From: Anoxybacillus sp. J5B_2022
GTDB taxonomy: Bacteria > Bacillota > Bacilli > Bacillales > Anoxybacillaceae
Assembly: GCF_026847645.1 (NCBI RefSeq)
Contig: NZ_JAPSMC010000001.1
Location: 1-64,000, forward strand
Direction: 5' to 3'
DNA length: 64,000 nt
The notes beneath the pieces were generated by a model that ran no database searches, was not told the DNA's origin, and saw only the letters and a list, made by a program, of their open reading frames with translations. The position numbers and the translations under genes are program-made. Shown here in pieces: positions 33,285 through 39,687 of this stretch; the first letter of the stretch is position 1; each line of letters begins with the position of its first letter.

Positions 33285-33713
33285 CTAAAACAAACTTAGC
33301 TGCTCTGTTTTAATGGGATTTAACTCCACTGCTTCAACTCCATATGGCTTAAAAAACTCCCCTACTAAACGGCGATGGCAATAACGATGATCTGTACAAA
33401 AACAAAGGAGCACAATGTCTTTTCCTAGGAGCAATTTTTTATAAATATCTCGGAGTGACTTTAATTTTTCCTCTTCTCTTAGTTCTGAAAGGAAAGCCAT
33501 TTCATATAATGACCACCATTGGTTTGGTCGTTTCCCTTTCCATTCCCTTAAATAACGCTCAAACAACTGAGGAGAAGGTGACAAGCTACGAACAATAATA
33601 GCACCCTTTATATCATGGCCGGCACGTGTAATTTGCCATATTTCCGCATGAGGGGGTGCAAATTTTAATCCTTCGATATTCGAGGTATATAACTTTCCCT
33701 TTGGTTTTCTCAT
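33285..33713 (-). CDS. DUF488-like protein 2 with C-terminal clamp-binding-like motif
   Basis: A 142-aa relative of its neighbour. It starts KGKLYTSNIEGLKFAPPHAE, and shares the family cluster IVLLCFCTDHRYCHRRLVGEF. The last residues are KTEQLSLF; QLSLF is the consensus peptide by which DNA polymerases, MutS and others bind the DnaN sliding clamp. If functional, it would tie this protein to replication or repair. GGAGG lies upstream of the ATG. Operon with DUF488 protein 1. Confidence 0.85.
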   Translation of the reverse strand: MRKPKGKLYTSNIEGLKFAPPHAEIWQITRAGHDIKGAIIVRSLSPSPQLFERYLREWKGKRPNQWWSLYEMAFLSELREEEKLKSLRDIYKKLLLGKDIVLLCFCTDHRYCHRRLVGEFFKPYGVEAVELNPIKTEQLSLF

Positions 33714-33776
33714 CCACCTTTCCTCCTTCCTTTTACATTAAGTATACCATTAAGCGAGCGTAAATATCCATTTCCA

Positions 33777-34181
33777 TTATGGATATTGCGACGGGTAATT
33801 AACAAAGGGATTTGTGATAATGCTAATAACCATTGGATATTCACTCATAATCCCTTTATTGGGTTCTTTTCTCGCCAACCCAATGCACAAATATAAATTT
33901 TGAAGCCCTTTAAAGGAGATAGAGCGATAAGAACGAAAAATGGAACGCCACTTTAAATCCGTTACAGGATAGCCTTCTTTAGAGGTATTGTTACAATATT
34001 CTCTGCCATGCATTGTAAAGCAAACACGATTCTCTCCATCTATTTTCCGGATATCATCCACTTTGATCAAACATAGCGATCGTGCACATTCTTGCCAAAC
34101 GAGCCGTATCATTTGTATAATAGAAGCAGATATTTCATAAAATAAAAAAGACTGAGCGCTGCGAACGCTCAGCCGAAGCAA
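33777..34181 (-). CDS. Doubtful ORF upstream of the DUF488 pair
   Basis: An open frame of up to 134 aa; a start at the internal Met of MIRLVWQEC (about 34109) would give about 110 aa. The later part (VDDIRKIDGENRVCFTMHGR, LQNLYLCIGLARKEPNKG) has a protein-like composition, but there is no ribosome site and the proposed start overlaps the antitoxin RNA promoter of TA copy 1. It may be a gene remnant. No family recognised. Confidence 0.3.
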   Translation of the reverse strand: MLRLSVRSAQSFLFYEISASIIQMIRLVWQECARSLCLIKVDDIRKIDGENRVCFTMHGREYCNNTSKEGYPVTDLKWRSIFRSYRSISFKGLQNLYLCIGLARKEPNKGIMSEYPMVISIITNPFVNYPSQYP

Positions 34182-34284
34182 CTACATGCCGCAAGAAGAG
34201 CGGCTGACCCAATTGAATCAGAGATTACCGAAAAGGAGTAACCGTCTTAATCCATTGGTCGTGGGGGAGCGGTTACTTCTTTTT
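34128..34284 (+). ncRNA. Antisense antitoxin RNA, TA copy 1 (RatA-like)
   Basis: Promoter TTGCCA (34092-34097), 18-bp spacer, TGTATAAT with -10 TATAAT (34116-34121). The RNA would run through the 3' part of the toxin mRNA in antisense and end at AGTAACCG/CGGTTACT (34237-34244, 34270-34277) followed by TCTTTTT. Length about 157 nt. Promoter and terminator are conserved in copy 2, which supports them. Confidence 0.7.
34150..34172 (-). terminator. Terminator of toxin mRNA, copy 1
   Basis: CTGAGCG...CGCTCAG hairpin on the minus strand followed by TCTTTTTTATTTT. The same hairpin with one changed loop region is present in copy 2. Confidence 0.8.
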
Positions 34285-34380
34285 GTTTATATAGACGACC
34301 ATCGTGACGATCAATGTCAGCATTCCTATCAGTACTAGACTGAATTGAGCAACTAAGCTTAATGCTTCGTATGTCGTCAT
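34273..34380 (-). CDS. Holin-like type I toxin, copy 1
   Basis: A 35-aa hydrophobic peptide: MTTYEALSLVAQFSLVLIG, then one membrane helix and a basic end INKKK. It matches the putative holin-like toxin family (TxpA/BsrG relatives) of Bacillus, where the peptide inserts in the membrane. GGGAGGTGGG precedes the ATG. The mRNA has a -10 box TACAAT (minus strand, 34449-34454), a long 5' leader, and a 3' untranslated part overlapped by the antitoxin RNA. The 5' end (34429-34439) and 3' end (34177-34187) are complementary over 11 nt, as in long-lived toxin mRNAs. Confidence 0.8.
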   Translation of the reverse strand: MTTYEALSLVAQFSLVLIGMLTLIVTMVVYINKKK

Positions 34381-34474
34381 TTTCCCACCTCCCTCCATTG
34401 GGGAAGTGGTCAATCGCCCACCCTGCTTATGTAGTTGCTACTACTGCGATTGTAACATGTCCGTATGCTTTTTT

Positions 34475-35101
34475 CTACAAATCTAGGCAATATGTTTTAA
34501 ACGTAACCGCTGTACCGAGCCTATAAGAAGATTCCATCATTTTTTTAGACAAAATCTCATTCTTGACAAACTCCAAATATTTTTTCTTCTGTTCTTCTTT
34601 CGTACCTGAGAAACATTGCAATAGCGCGTCGATATTCATAAATGGGGGCGTGTATGTTTGCGGTTGCTTATATAAATAAAAACTACTCCAGCGATAATGT
34701 TCGGGGAGATGAGCAATACGGGCCTCAACAGGATTGAGGTGAATGTAGCGGCTCACTTCCAACATGCCTTTTTCATCATCAACGGGCTTGCTGAAATAGC
34801 GTTTTTCAAACACATGTCCGGTCAAGCAATAGCGCGTATTGTAATAATTCGCATATCGCTTGTTGATAAGCGCCATTACTTTGGAGATAGATTGGTGCTG
34901 CGAGTGCAGCTGCAAGTGAAAATGGTTTGTCATAAGGCAATATGAAGCGATTTCAAATGGAATTTTTTCATGAAGCTGTTCGAGGATGCGAAAAAACGCC
35001 AGAAAATCATTCGGTTCGTTAAACAGCGGATCGCGCCGATTTCCACGGCATACGATATGGTAAAACAAATGCGGCACCCATATCCGCCTTGCTCGTCCCA
35101 T
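34475..35101 (-). CDS. REP-associated (Y1/HUH) transposase
   Basis: A 208-aa single-strand-specific transposase of the IS200/RAYT type. The HUH motif is HFHLQLH in LMTNHFHLQLHSQ, and the Tyr nucleophile region is NKRYANYYNTRYCLTGHVF. RYIHLNPVEARI, typical of RAYTs, follows. The start is ATG 35101 with GAGGTG 6 nt upstream; a GTG at 35110 is possible. No IS-type terminal hairpins directly flank it, which fits a domesticated RAYT that moves REP-like repeats rather than itself. It sits between two copies of a type I TA module, and its stop codon lies in the toxin copy 1 promoter. Confidence 0.9.
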   Translation of the reverse strand: MGRARRIWVPHLFYHIVCRGNRRDPLFNEPNDFLAFFRILEQLHEKIPFEIASYCLMTNHFHLQLHSQHQSISKVMALINKRYANYYNTRYCLTGHVFEKRYFSKPVDDEKGMLEVSRYIHLNPVEARIAHLPEHYRWSSFYLYKQPQTYTPPFMNIDALLQCFSGTKEEQKKKYLEFVKNEILSKKMMESSYRLGTAVTFKTYCLDL

Positions 35102-35191
35102 TCTTTTCACCTCGCATATGAGTTGTCACATGTTTCTTCGACAAAAACAAACAAACTCCTGCACCCAAATAAATATTTCCGCGAATAAACG

Positions 35192-35263
35192 CAAAAAACA
35201 GAGAGCCAATCTATGACCCTCTGTTTCTACAAATCTCGACATACATCGGGGCGTGACAGTGGA
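35192..35263. repeat. Direct repeat B flanking the DUF488/TA/transposase segment
   Basis: Second copy of the unit at 32748-32815: AACAGAGAGCC, CTCTGTTTCTACAAATCTCG, then CATCGGGGCGTGACAG. It starts 91 bp upstream of the transposase start codon. The hairpin AACAGAG/CTCTGTT with a T-run is intact on the minus strand. Confidence 0.6.
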
Positions 35264-35312
35264 CGTTGCCCTTATCTTGCCAAACGTGGCGTATCATTTG
35301 TATAATAAAAGC

Positions 35313-35472
35313 AGGTATTTCATAAAATAAAAAAGACTGAGCGCTCGGAACGCTCAGCCGAGGCAACTACATGCCGCAAGAAGAGCGGCTGGCCCTAATG
35401 TAATATTTACAAAAAGAAGTAACTACCCTGCATTCTTTGGCCAAGAGCGGAGGGAGGTTACTTCTTTCTTCT
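35313..35472 (+). ncRNA. Antisense antitoxin RNA, TA copy 2
   Basis: Promoter TTGCCA (35277-35282), 18-bp spacer, TATAAT (35301-35306), identical in the boxes to copy 1. Terminator GAAGTAAC/GTTACTTC (35416-35423, 35457-35464) then TTTCTT. Antisense to the end of the copy 2 toxin mRNA. Confidence 0.7.
35335..35357 (-). terminator. Terminator of toxin mRNA, copy 2
   Basis: CTGAGCG...CGCTCAG on the minus strand, then TCTTTTTTATTTT; same as copy 1. Confidence 0.8.
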
Positions 35473-35571
35473 GTCGGTGACAAGAGCGATTACTGCCACG
35501 ATAGCTGTTAACGCCGTAGCTAAGAAAATGCCAAATTGAAAGAGTATATTTATTGCTTCGTACGTCACCAT
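35458..35571 (-). CDS. Holin-like type I toxin, copy 2
   Basis: A 37-aa peptide: MVTYEAINILFQFGIFLATA, then a single membrane helix and the end DRRKK. It shares the xTYEAxxxxxQF start and basic tail with copy 1 but is diverged in the helix. AGGGGGTG lies 6 nt before the ATG. The -10 box TACAAT (minus, 35638-35643), the flanking leader, the 3' hairpin and the antisense RNA are all conserved with copy 1. The 5'/3' pairing arms (35620-35630 and 35363-35373) stay complementary through two G-U pairs. Confidence 0.8.
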   Translation of the reverse strand: MVTYEAINILFQFGIFLATALTAIVAVIALVTDRRKK

Positions 35572-35718
35572 GTAAAACACCCCCTTTCTTACAGGGAGTG
35601 CCAACCATCCCATCCGCTTCATGCAGCTGCTACTGCGATTGTAACACGTTCAGATGCTTTTTTCTACAAATCTAAGCACTATGTTTCAGACATATAAAAA
35701 ATAGCCCCCTTTTGGGAC

Positions 35719-35997
35719 TTATTCCGATGCTTTGAACTTTAACCCGATAATCTCTTTTTCATGTTTTAACAATTTGTCGATCATCGCGTCTGTTTTATGT
35801 TGAAGCTGTTTCAAAGACAAATCAACAAATTGCTTAAAACCGATCAATTCGGCATGGATGAACGTTTCATGATATTTTCCTGCCCGCATTTCTTCAATTT
35901 GTTCTTGTATTCGTTCAAAACGATTGAGCTGCTCATAAATCGGCTGCAATTCTTCTTTCAACACGGAACGAAGCAACTCTTTTAACTCTTGGCTCAT
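35719..35997 (-). CDS. Short coiled-coil protein
   Basis: A 92-aa helical protein that starts MSQELKELLRSVLKEELQP and ends LLKHEKEIIGLKFKASE. Both ends match the 191-aa protein encoded next upstream, which has an extra repeat-built coiled coil in the middle. GAGGAGG precedes the ATG, and the same AGTCCC/GGGGCT terminator hairpin follows both genes, so this is a duplicated gene that differs mainly in repeat content. No membrane or signal segment. Function unknown. Confidence 0.75.
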   Translation of the reverse strand: MSQELKELLRSVLKEELQPIYEQLNRFERIQEQIEEMRAGKYHETFIHAELIGFKQFVDLSLKQLQHKTDAMIDKLLKHEKEIIGLKFKASE

Positions 35998-36151
35998 CGC
36001 TCACACCTCCTCACCCTTTGTTCCATTATAGCACATTTATCCAAAAGTGATAAATAAGAACATTTAGGTGTGAACGTCATTTTTCATGCGAACCGACATC
36101 AGCGAATAAACTATAAGCCGATGCGCATAAAAAATAGCCCCCTTTTGGGAC

Positions 36152-36727
36152 TTAGTTTGGCAACCGGCTTTTTAAATTTAAAATTTCTTTTTCATGTTCA
36201 ATCATCATGTCGTACATAATATCCGACCGTCTCTCTAAATAAGAAACGGTTAAATCGATCGATTTTTTCATATAAGTCAAATCGTTCAACATTAATGCTT
36301 GATTGTTTTTCGAAATGCGCAGTTCTTCGAGGATCTTTTCTTGCGTCCGTTCCACGTTTCCGAGCGATTGCTTCATGTCGGCCATCTCGTTTTCTAGTTT
36401 TTGTTGGCCGATTTGAAGTTTGGCCACGTCTTGTTGTAATGCCTGCTGACCTGCTTGCAGCTGCGTGACATCTTTCTGGATTTGAGCTACTGTACTCTCT
36501 AGTGCACGTTGACCTGCTTGTAGCTCTGCCACGTCTTGTTGTAATGCACGTTGGCCTGCTTGCAGTTGCGCTACGTCTTGTTGAATTTGGGCGACGCTCG
36601 CTTCTAACGCTTTCTGGCCCCGTTGTAGCTCTTGCTGGGTCCGCTCTACACGATCCAATCGTTCGTGAACCGGCTGCAACTCTTCCTTCAACACGGAGCG
36701 AAGCAAATCCTTTAATTCTTGGCTCAT
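36152..36727 (-). CDS. Coiled-coil protein with 14-residue repeats
   Basis: A 191-aa protein. N-terminal segment MSQELKDLLRSVLKEELQPV as in its neighbour; then a central region (about 35-120) built from 14-residue units such as QLQAGQRALQQDVA and ELQAGQRALESTVA; then a helical C-terminus with LDRVERTQ-like and IEHEKEILNLKSRLPN. Fourteen residues equal two heptads, so units can be gained or lost without breaking the coil. AGGAGG lies before the ATG at 36727. Similar architecture occurs at 38007 and 44474. Function unknown. Confidence 0.8.
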   Translation of the reverse strand: MSQELKDLLRSVLKEELQPVHERLDRVERTQQELQRGQKALEASVAQIQQDVAQLQAGQRALQQDVAELQAGQRALESTVAQIQKDVTQLQAGQQALQQDVAKLQIGQQKLENEMADMKQSLGNVERTQEKILEELRISKNNQALMLNDLTYMKKSIDLTVSYLERRSDIMYDMMIEHEKEILNLKSRLPN

Positions 36728-36799
36728 CCCCCACACCTCCTTTGCCATTCATTATAGCATGTCTCAAAAAGATAATGAACAAAAAAGAGATGAGAACCG

Positions 36800-36958
36800 T
36801 GCATCTAACCCGCCCTCACACCATCGACGACTGGCGTCTAAAGTGGCCGGACCGTCATCGTCCCCACCCACAGCATAGCCGAGTACTCCCATTGATAACG
36901 GTAAGAAGACAGCACCGAAAAGTGAAGCCGAGCTACCAGCAGAAGCCGGTGCTAGACA
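36800..36958 (-). other. Coding-like fragment in a gene-free stretch
   Basis: The 305 bp between the coiled-coil gene and the lipoprotein gene hold no intact gene. On the minus strand one frame reads LAPASAGSSASLFGAVFLPL then SMGVLGYAVGGDDDG and so on until 36.8 kb, but a TGA two codons before it removes any start. It is richer in G+C than its surroundings. Probably a remnant of a mobile element. Confidence 0.35.
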
Positions 36959-36992
36959 TCACTTCAAAATTTTATACTTTCTTAATTCTTAT

Positions 36993-37023
36993 AAAAAAAC
37001 CGGCCCACTCTAGGCAAGCCGGT
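36993..37023 (-). terminator. Terminator of the lipoprotein gene
   Basis: ACCGGC (36999-37004) and GCCGGT (37018-37023) arms with a T-run on the minus strand. Confidence 0.8.
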
Positions 37024-37032
37024 CTTTTGTGC

Positions 37033-37389
37033 TTATTCGTCTTTATTGTCTTTATCATTCATATCTTTCGGATCTTCCACCGGGTCTTCGCGGTCCGGTT
37101 GGTTGTCGTTTTCGTCATCGCCAGGGCCGTTGTTCGTATCGTCGCCAGGCGGCAAGTTTTTGTTCAAGTTGTCATTGGCATCGTTGCCGTTAAGGTTGTT
37201 TCGGTTCGTAGCGTCATCTCGTTGGTTGACATCGTCCGACGGATTGACGTCCGTATCGTTCATGTCGTTGTTTTGATTCGTCGTTGGCGGCGGCGGATTT
37301 TGGTTATCGCGATTGAAGTTGCATCCTGAAGCAAGCAGCATCGCGACAAACACACTGAATAACCGGATAAATAAAGCTTTTTTCTTCAT
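37033..37389 (-). CDS. Small Asn/Asp-rich lipoprotein
   Basis: A 118-aa secreted lipoprotein: basic start MKKKALFIRLF, hydrophobic stretch, and a lipobox LLASGC with the acylated Cys at about residue 23. The mature part is low-complexity, dominated by Asn, Asp and Pro (NPPPPTTNQNNDMNDTD, ending DKDNKDE), with no recognisable fold. ATG 37389 is preferred (AAAGGAG 8 nt upstream). Likely anchored on the outer face of the membrane as a flexible acidic chain; possibly cation binding. Function unknown. Confidence 0.8.
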   Translation of the reverse strand: MKKKALFIRLFSVFVAMLLASGCNFNRDNQNPPPPTTNQNNDMNDTDVNPSDDVNQRDDATNRNNLNGNDANDNLNKNLPPGDDTNNGPGDDENDNQPDREDPVEDPKDMNDKDNKDE

Positions 37390-37460
37390 TTGCAAATCTC
37401 CTTTCTGAATATAGATGGTCTTTGCTTAGCTTCTCCAGAAAGGGTCTTTTCATGCATAAA

Positions 37461-37497
37461 ACATCCTCTTTCCTTCACCCGGAAAGAGGATTTTTGT
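37461..37497. terminator. Terminator after fabZ
   Basis: ATCCTCTTTCC (37464-37474) and GGAAAGAGGAT (37482-37492), a perfect 11-bp stem, with GTTTTAT on minus and TTTTTG on plus. Confidence 0.85.
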
Positions 37498-37934
37498 TAC
37501 GCGTCTTTCTTTTCGCCGAGGGCAAACATGATTTCGGTTTCGCAGACGAGTTCGCCGTCGACCGTGGCGATGCCTTTGCCTTTGCCGATCGGGCCTTTCG
37601 CGCGAATGATTTCGACTTCTAAGCGAAGCTGGTCGCCCGGTTTCACTTGTTTTTTGAAGCGGCAGTTGTCAATGCCGGTGAAAAAGGCGAGGCGGCCGCG
37701 GTTTTCTTCTTTCATCAGCATCGCTACCGCCCCGACTTGCGCCAATGCTTCGACGATTAACACGCCCGGCATGACCGGATATTCCGGAAAATGGCCGACG
37801 AAAAATTGCTCGTTGGCGCTGACGTTTTTCAGTCCGACGGCGCGCTTTCCTTCTTCGACTTCTAATATACGGTCGACTAATAAAAACGGATAACGGTGTG
37901 GAATAATATTTTGAATTTGCTGGATATCAAGCAT
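37497..37934 (-). CDS. fabZ: 3-hydroxyacyl-ACP dehydratase FabZ
   Basis: A 145-aa hot-dog-fold enzyme that dehydrates beta-hydroxyacyl-ACP in fatty acid elongation. Catalytic His lies in [21 protein letters not shown] and Glu in the same segment (VEALAQ); [11 protein letters not shown] is the usual N-terminal block. AAAAGGAGG precedes ATG 37934; the frame open to 38165 is not coding. As in B. subtilis (ywpB), it is next to the flhP-flhO-mbl-spoIIID block. It is divergent from a coiled-coil repeat gene. Confidence 0.96.
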   Translation of the reverse strand: MLDIQQIQNIIPHRYPFLLVDRILEVEEGKRAVGLKNVSANEQFFVGHFPEYPVMPGVLIVEALAQVGAVAMLMKEENRGRLAFFTGIDNCRFKKQVKPGDQLRLEVEIIRAKGPIGKGKGIATVDGELVCETEIMFALGEKKDA

Positions 37935-38006
37935 ATGTATAACCTCCTTTTCTTTTCTCGATCCACCGTCATGTGATATAATAGAAAGACGGGGGAGGTG
38001 AAACAG

Positions 38007-38507
38007 TTGGAACAGTTGTTGCTTCAATTGATGAACGAGATGCGCGCGTTTCGTACAGAAGTCAACGAGCGGCTCACCCAGCTTGAAAACGGCTTGCAGC
38101 AAGTCAACGGGCGGCTTGATCATGTGGAATCGAACTTGCAGCAAGTCAACGGACGGCTCGATCATGTAGAATCAAACTTGCAGCAAGTCAACGAGCGGCT
38201 CGATCATGTAGAATCGAACTTGCAGCAAGTCAATGGGCGGCTCGATCATGTGGAAACGAACTTGCAGCAAGTCAACGAGCGGCTCGATCATGTGGAAACA
38301 GAATTAAAAGAAGTCAAACAAGGACAAGCAGAAATGAAAGAGCTGCTTAAACATCATACGACATTAACGATTGAAACCCTTACGAATATGAGAAAAGAGA
38401 TACGAACCATTACAAACGATATGCAGGCAGATGTCAATCTTCTGTTTCGCGAAGTCGAAACCGTCAAAAGACAAGTCAATAAAGTCGAGCAGCGGCTTGC
38501 TAATTAA
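38007..38507 (+). CDS. Coiled-coil protein with five 14-residue repeats
   Basis: A 166-aa helical protein starting at TTG 38007 (GGAGGTG 6 nt upstream), [19 protein letters not shown]. Residues about 25-95 are five tandem units of the type [14 protein letters not shown] (42 bp each), followed by a non-repeated coiled coil. The start is similar to that of the repeat protein at 44474 (MEALLQQFMEQM). It lies alone on the plus strand between fabZ and flhP, where B. subtilis has other genes, so it is an insertion in a conserved block. Function unknown. Confidence 0.78.
   Translation: MEQLLLQLMNEMRAFRTEVNERLTQLENGLQQVNGRLDHVESNLQQVNGRLDHVESNLQQVNERLDHVESNLQQVNGRLDHVETNLQQVNERLDHVETELKEVKQGQAEMKELLKHHTTLTIETLTNMRKEIRTITNDMQADVNLLFREVETVKRQVNKVEQRLAN
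38092..38301. repeat. 42-bp tandem repeat, about 5 units
   Basis: Units begin CTTGCAGCAAGTCAACG and differ at a few positions (GGGCGG/GAGCGG, GAATCG/GAAACG). In frame with the coiled coil. Confidence 0.85.
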
Positions 38508-38512
38508 AGTGT

Positions 38513-38541
38513 ATCCAGCGAAAAACGGCTGGATTTTTTTG
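38513..38541 (+). terminator. Terminator of coiled-coil gene
   Basis: ATCCAGC...GCTGGAT with TTTTTTT. Confidence 0.85.
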
Positions 38542-38548
38542 TTGACCG

Positions 38549-38800
38549 CTACTCGCTTTTCGTATCTTTTTTGACAATATCGATGATGTGCTGCCACGTC
38601 GACGGCTTTAATGCATCAAGCGGCTTGCCGTTGCCGAGTCCGCCGTAGCCGACCATCGCGCCGACAGCGGTGCTTACCACCATCAGCACGATGACGATGA
38701 TAATCCTTAGCCAAATCGGAATGAGGCGTTTACGCAACCGTTTTTTGCGCCGCTCGGTTCGTTGTTCGGTCTGTTGTTCTTTCCATCGTTCTTCCGTCAT
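38549..38800 (-). CDS. EpuA-like small membrane protein (annotated DNA-directed RNA polymerase subunit beta)
   Basis: An 83-aa protein with a charged N-terminus (RTERRKKRLRKRL), one membrane segment (IIIVIVLMVVSTAVGAMVGYG) and a short outer tail (GKPLDALKPSTWQHI). It matches the PF11772/EpuA family, often named an RNA polymerase beta subunit in databases without evidence. It lies directly downstream of flhP. GGGGAGAAAG before ATG. Confidence 0.8.
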   Translation of the reverse strand: MTEERWKEQQTEQRTERRKKRLRKRLIPIWLRIIIVIVLMVVSTAVGAMVGYGGLGNGKPLDALKPSTWQHIIDIVKKDTKSE

Positions 38801-38815
38801 ACTTCTTTCTCCCCG

Positions 38816-39664
38816 TTATGAACGAACTCCGTTAATGAGCCCCATCATTTGATCGGAAATGGAGATCGACTTGGCGTTCATTTGGTAGGCGCGCTGCGTG
38901 ATCATCAAATCGGTCATTTCCGTCCCTACATCGACGTTCGATTGCTCTAATGCTCCTTGCTGGACGTTAATTTGCGGCCGTAAATTTCCAACCATGTTCA
39001 CCGCTACGTCCGCTTCTGGCACATTGAGCGCCGCTACGTCCGGAAGCGCATATAAATTGTCGCCAACTGACTCGAGAAGCTGTGGACGCACGATGTTCGT
39101 CACGCCAATGTCGGCCGTTTGCGCAACGCGGCCGTCTGGCGCGATCACACGGAGCGTACCAGTGTCCGTAATCGTAATGTCTTTAAACCCGTCCGGAATG
39201 ACGATCGGCTCGTTGTTGCTGTTGAGGACTGGGTAGCCATCGGTTGTGACAAGCATTAACACATTCGGGTTCGTAGATGACGGAGTTAAGGAAAACGCGC
39301 CGTCTCTCGTATAGCGAATGGCCGTTGTTCCGTCCGCATTCTCGGCCAGCACGCGGAAAAATTGGCCTTCTTTCGTCAACGCCACGTCCAACATGCGCCC
39401 CGTTTGCATGAGCGGACCTTGCTTGAGAACGAGGTTCGTTTCCGCTAGCTTCGCTCCGACGCCGCGGCGGACGCCTGCTGGTGTTAGGCGAGCGGCTTGA
39501 TCGTCCGGCAAATTGTCAAATTGTTGTACTAATAGCTCGCCAAAGTTTGTTTCGCGCCGTTTAAAGCCGGTCGTGTTGCTGTTGGCGATGTTGTTGCTAA
39601 TGACGTCGAGCTGCTGCTGCAATTGGTTCATCGTATTGGCGGCGGTAATCATCGAACGTAACAC
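38816..39664 (-). CDS. flhP: Flagellar basal-body rod protein FlhP
   Basis: A 282-aa FlgF/FlgG-type rod-hook protein. N-terminal motif ANTMNQLQQQLDVISNNIANSNTTGFK and C-terminal block MTDLMITQRAYQMNAKSISI form the coiled coil that packs the rod. The start is GTG 39664 with GGGAGG upstream. In B. subtilis FlhO and FlhP are needed for late rod assembly and hook attachment. It follows flhO by 23 bp in the mbl-flhO-flhP order seen in B. subtilis. Confidence 0.94.
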   Translation of the reverse strand: MLRSMITAANTMNQLQQQLDVISNNIANSNTTGFKRRETNFGELLVQQFDNLPDDQAARLTPAGVRRGVGAKLAETNLVLKQGPLMQTGRMLDVALTKEGQFFRVLAENADGTTAIRYTRDGAFSLTPSSTNPNVLMLVTTDGYPVLNSNNEPIVIPDGFKDITITDTGTLRVIAPDGRVAQTADIGVTNIVRPQLLESVGDNLYALPDVAALNVPEADVAVNMVGNLRPQINVQQGALEQSNVDVGTEMTDLMITQRAYQMNAKSISISDQMMGLINGVRS

Positions 39665-39687
39665 GTTTCCATCCTCCCTGCTTCCGA

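Noticed and set aside
35719-36727. Two-gene toxin-antitoxin pair made of the coiled-coil genes
   Set aside because: They are paralogues of each other with separate ribosome sites and terminators; nothing indicates toxicity or antitoxin fold.
36502-37329. 275-codon plus-strand ORF across the coiled-coil and lipoprotein region
   Set aside because: It is antisense to two supported genes and to the terminator, and its composition reflects their repeats.
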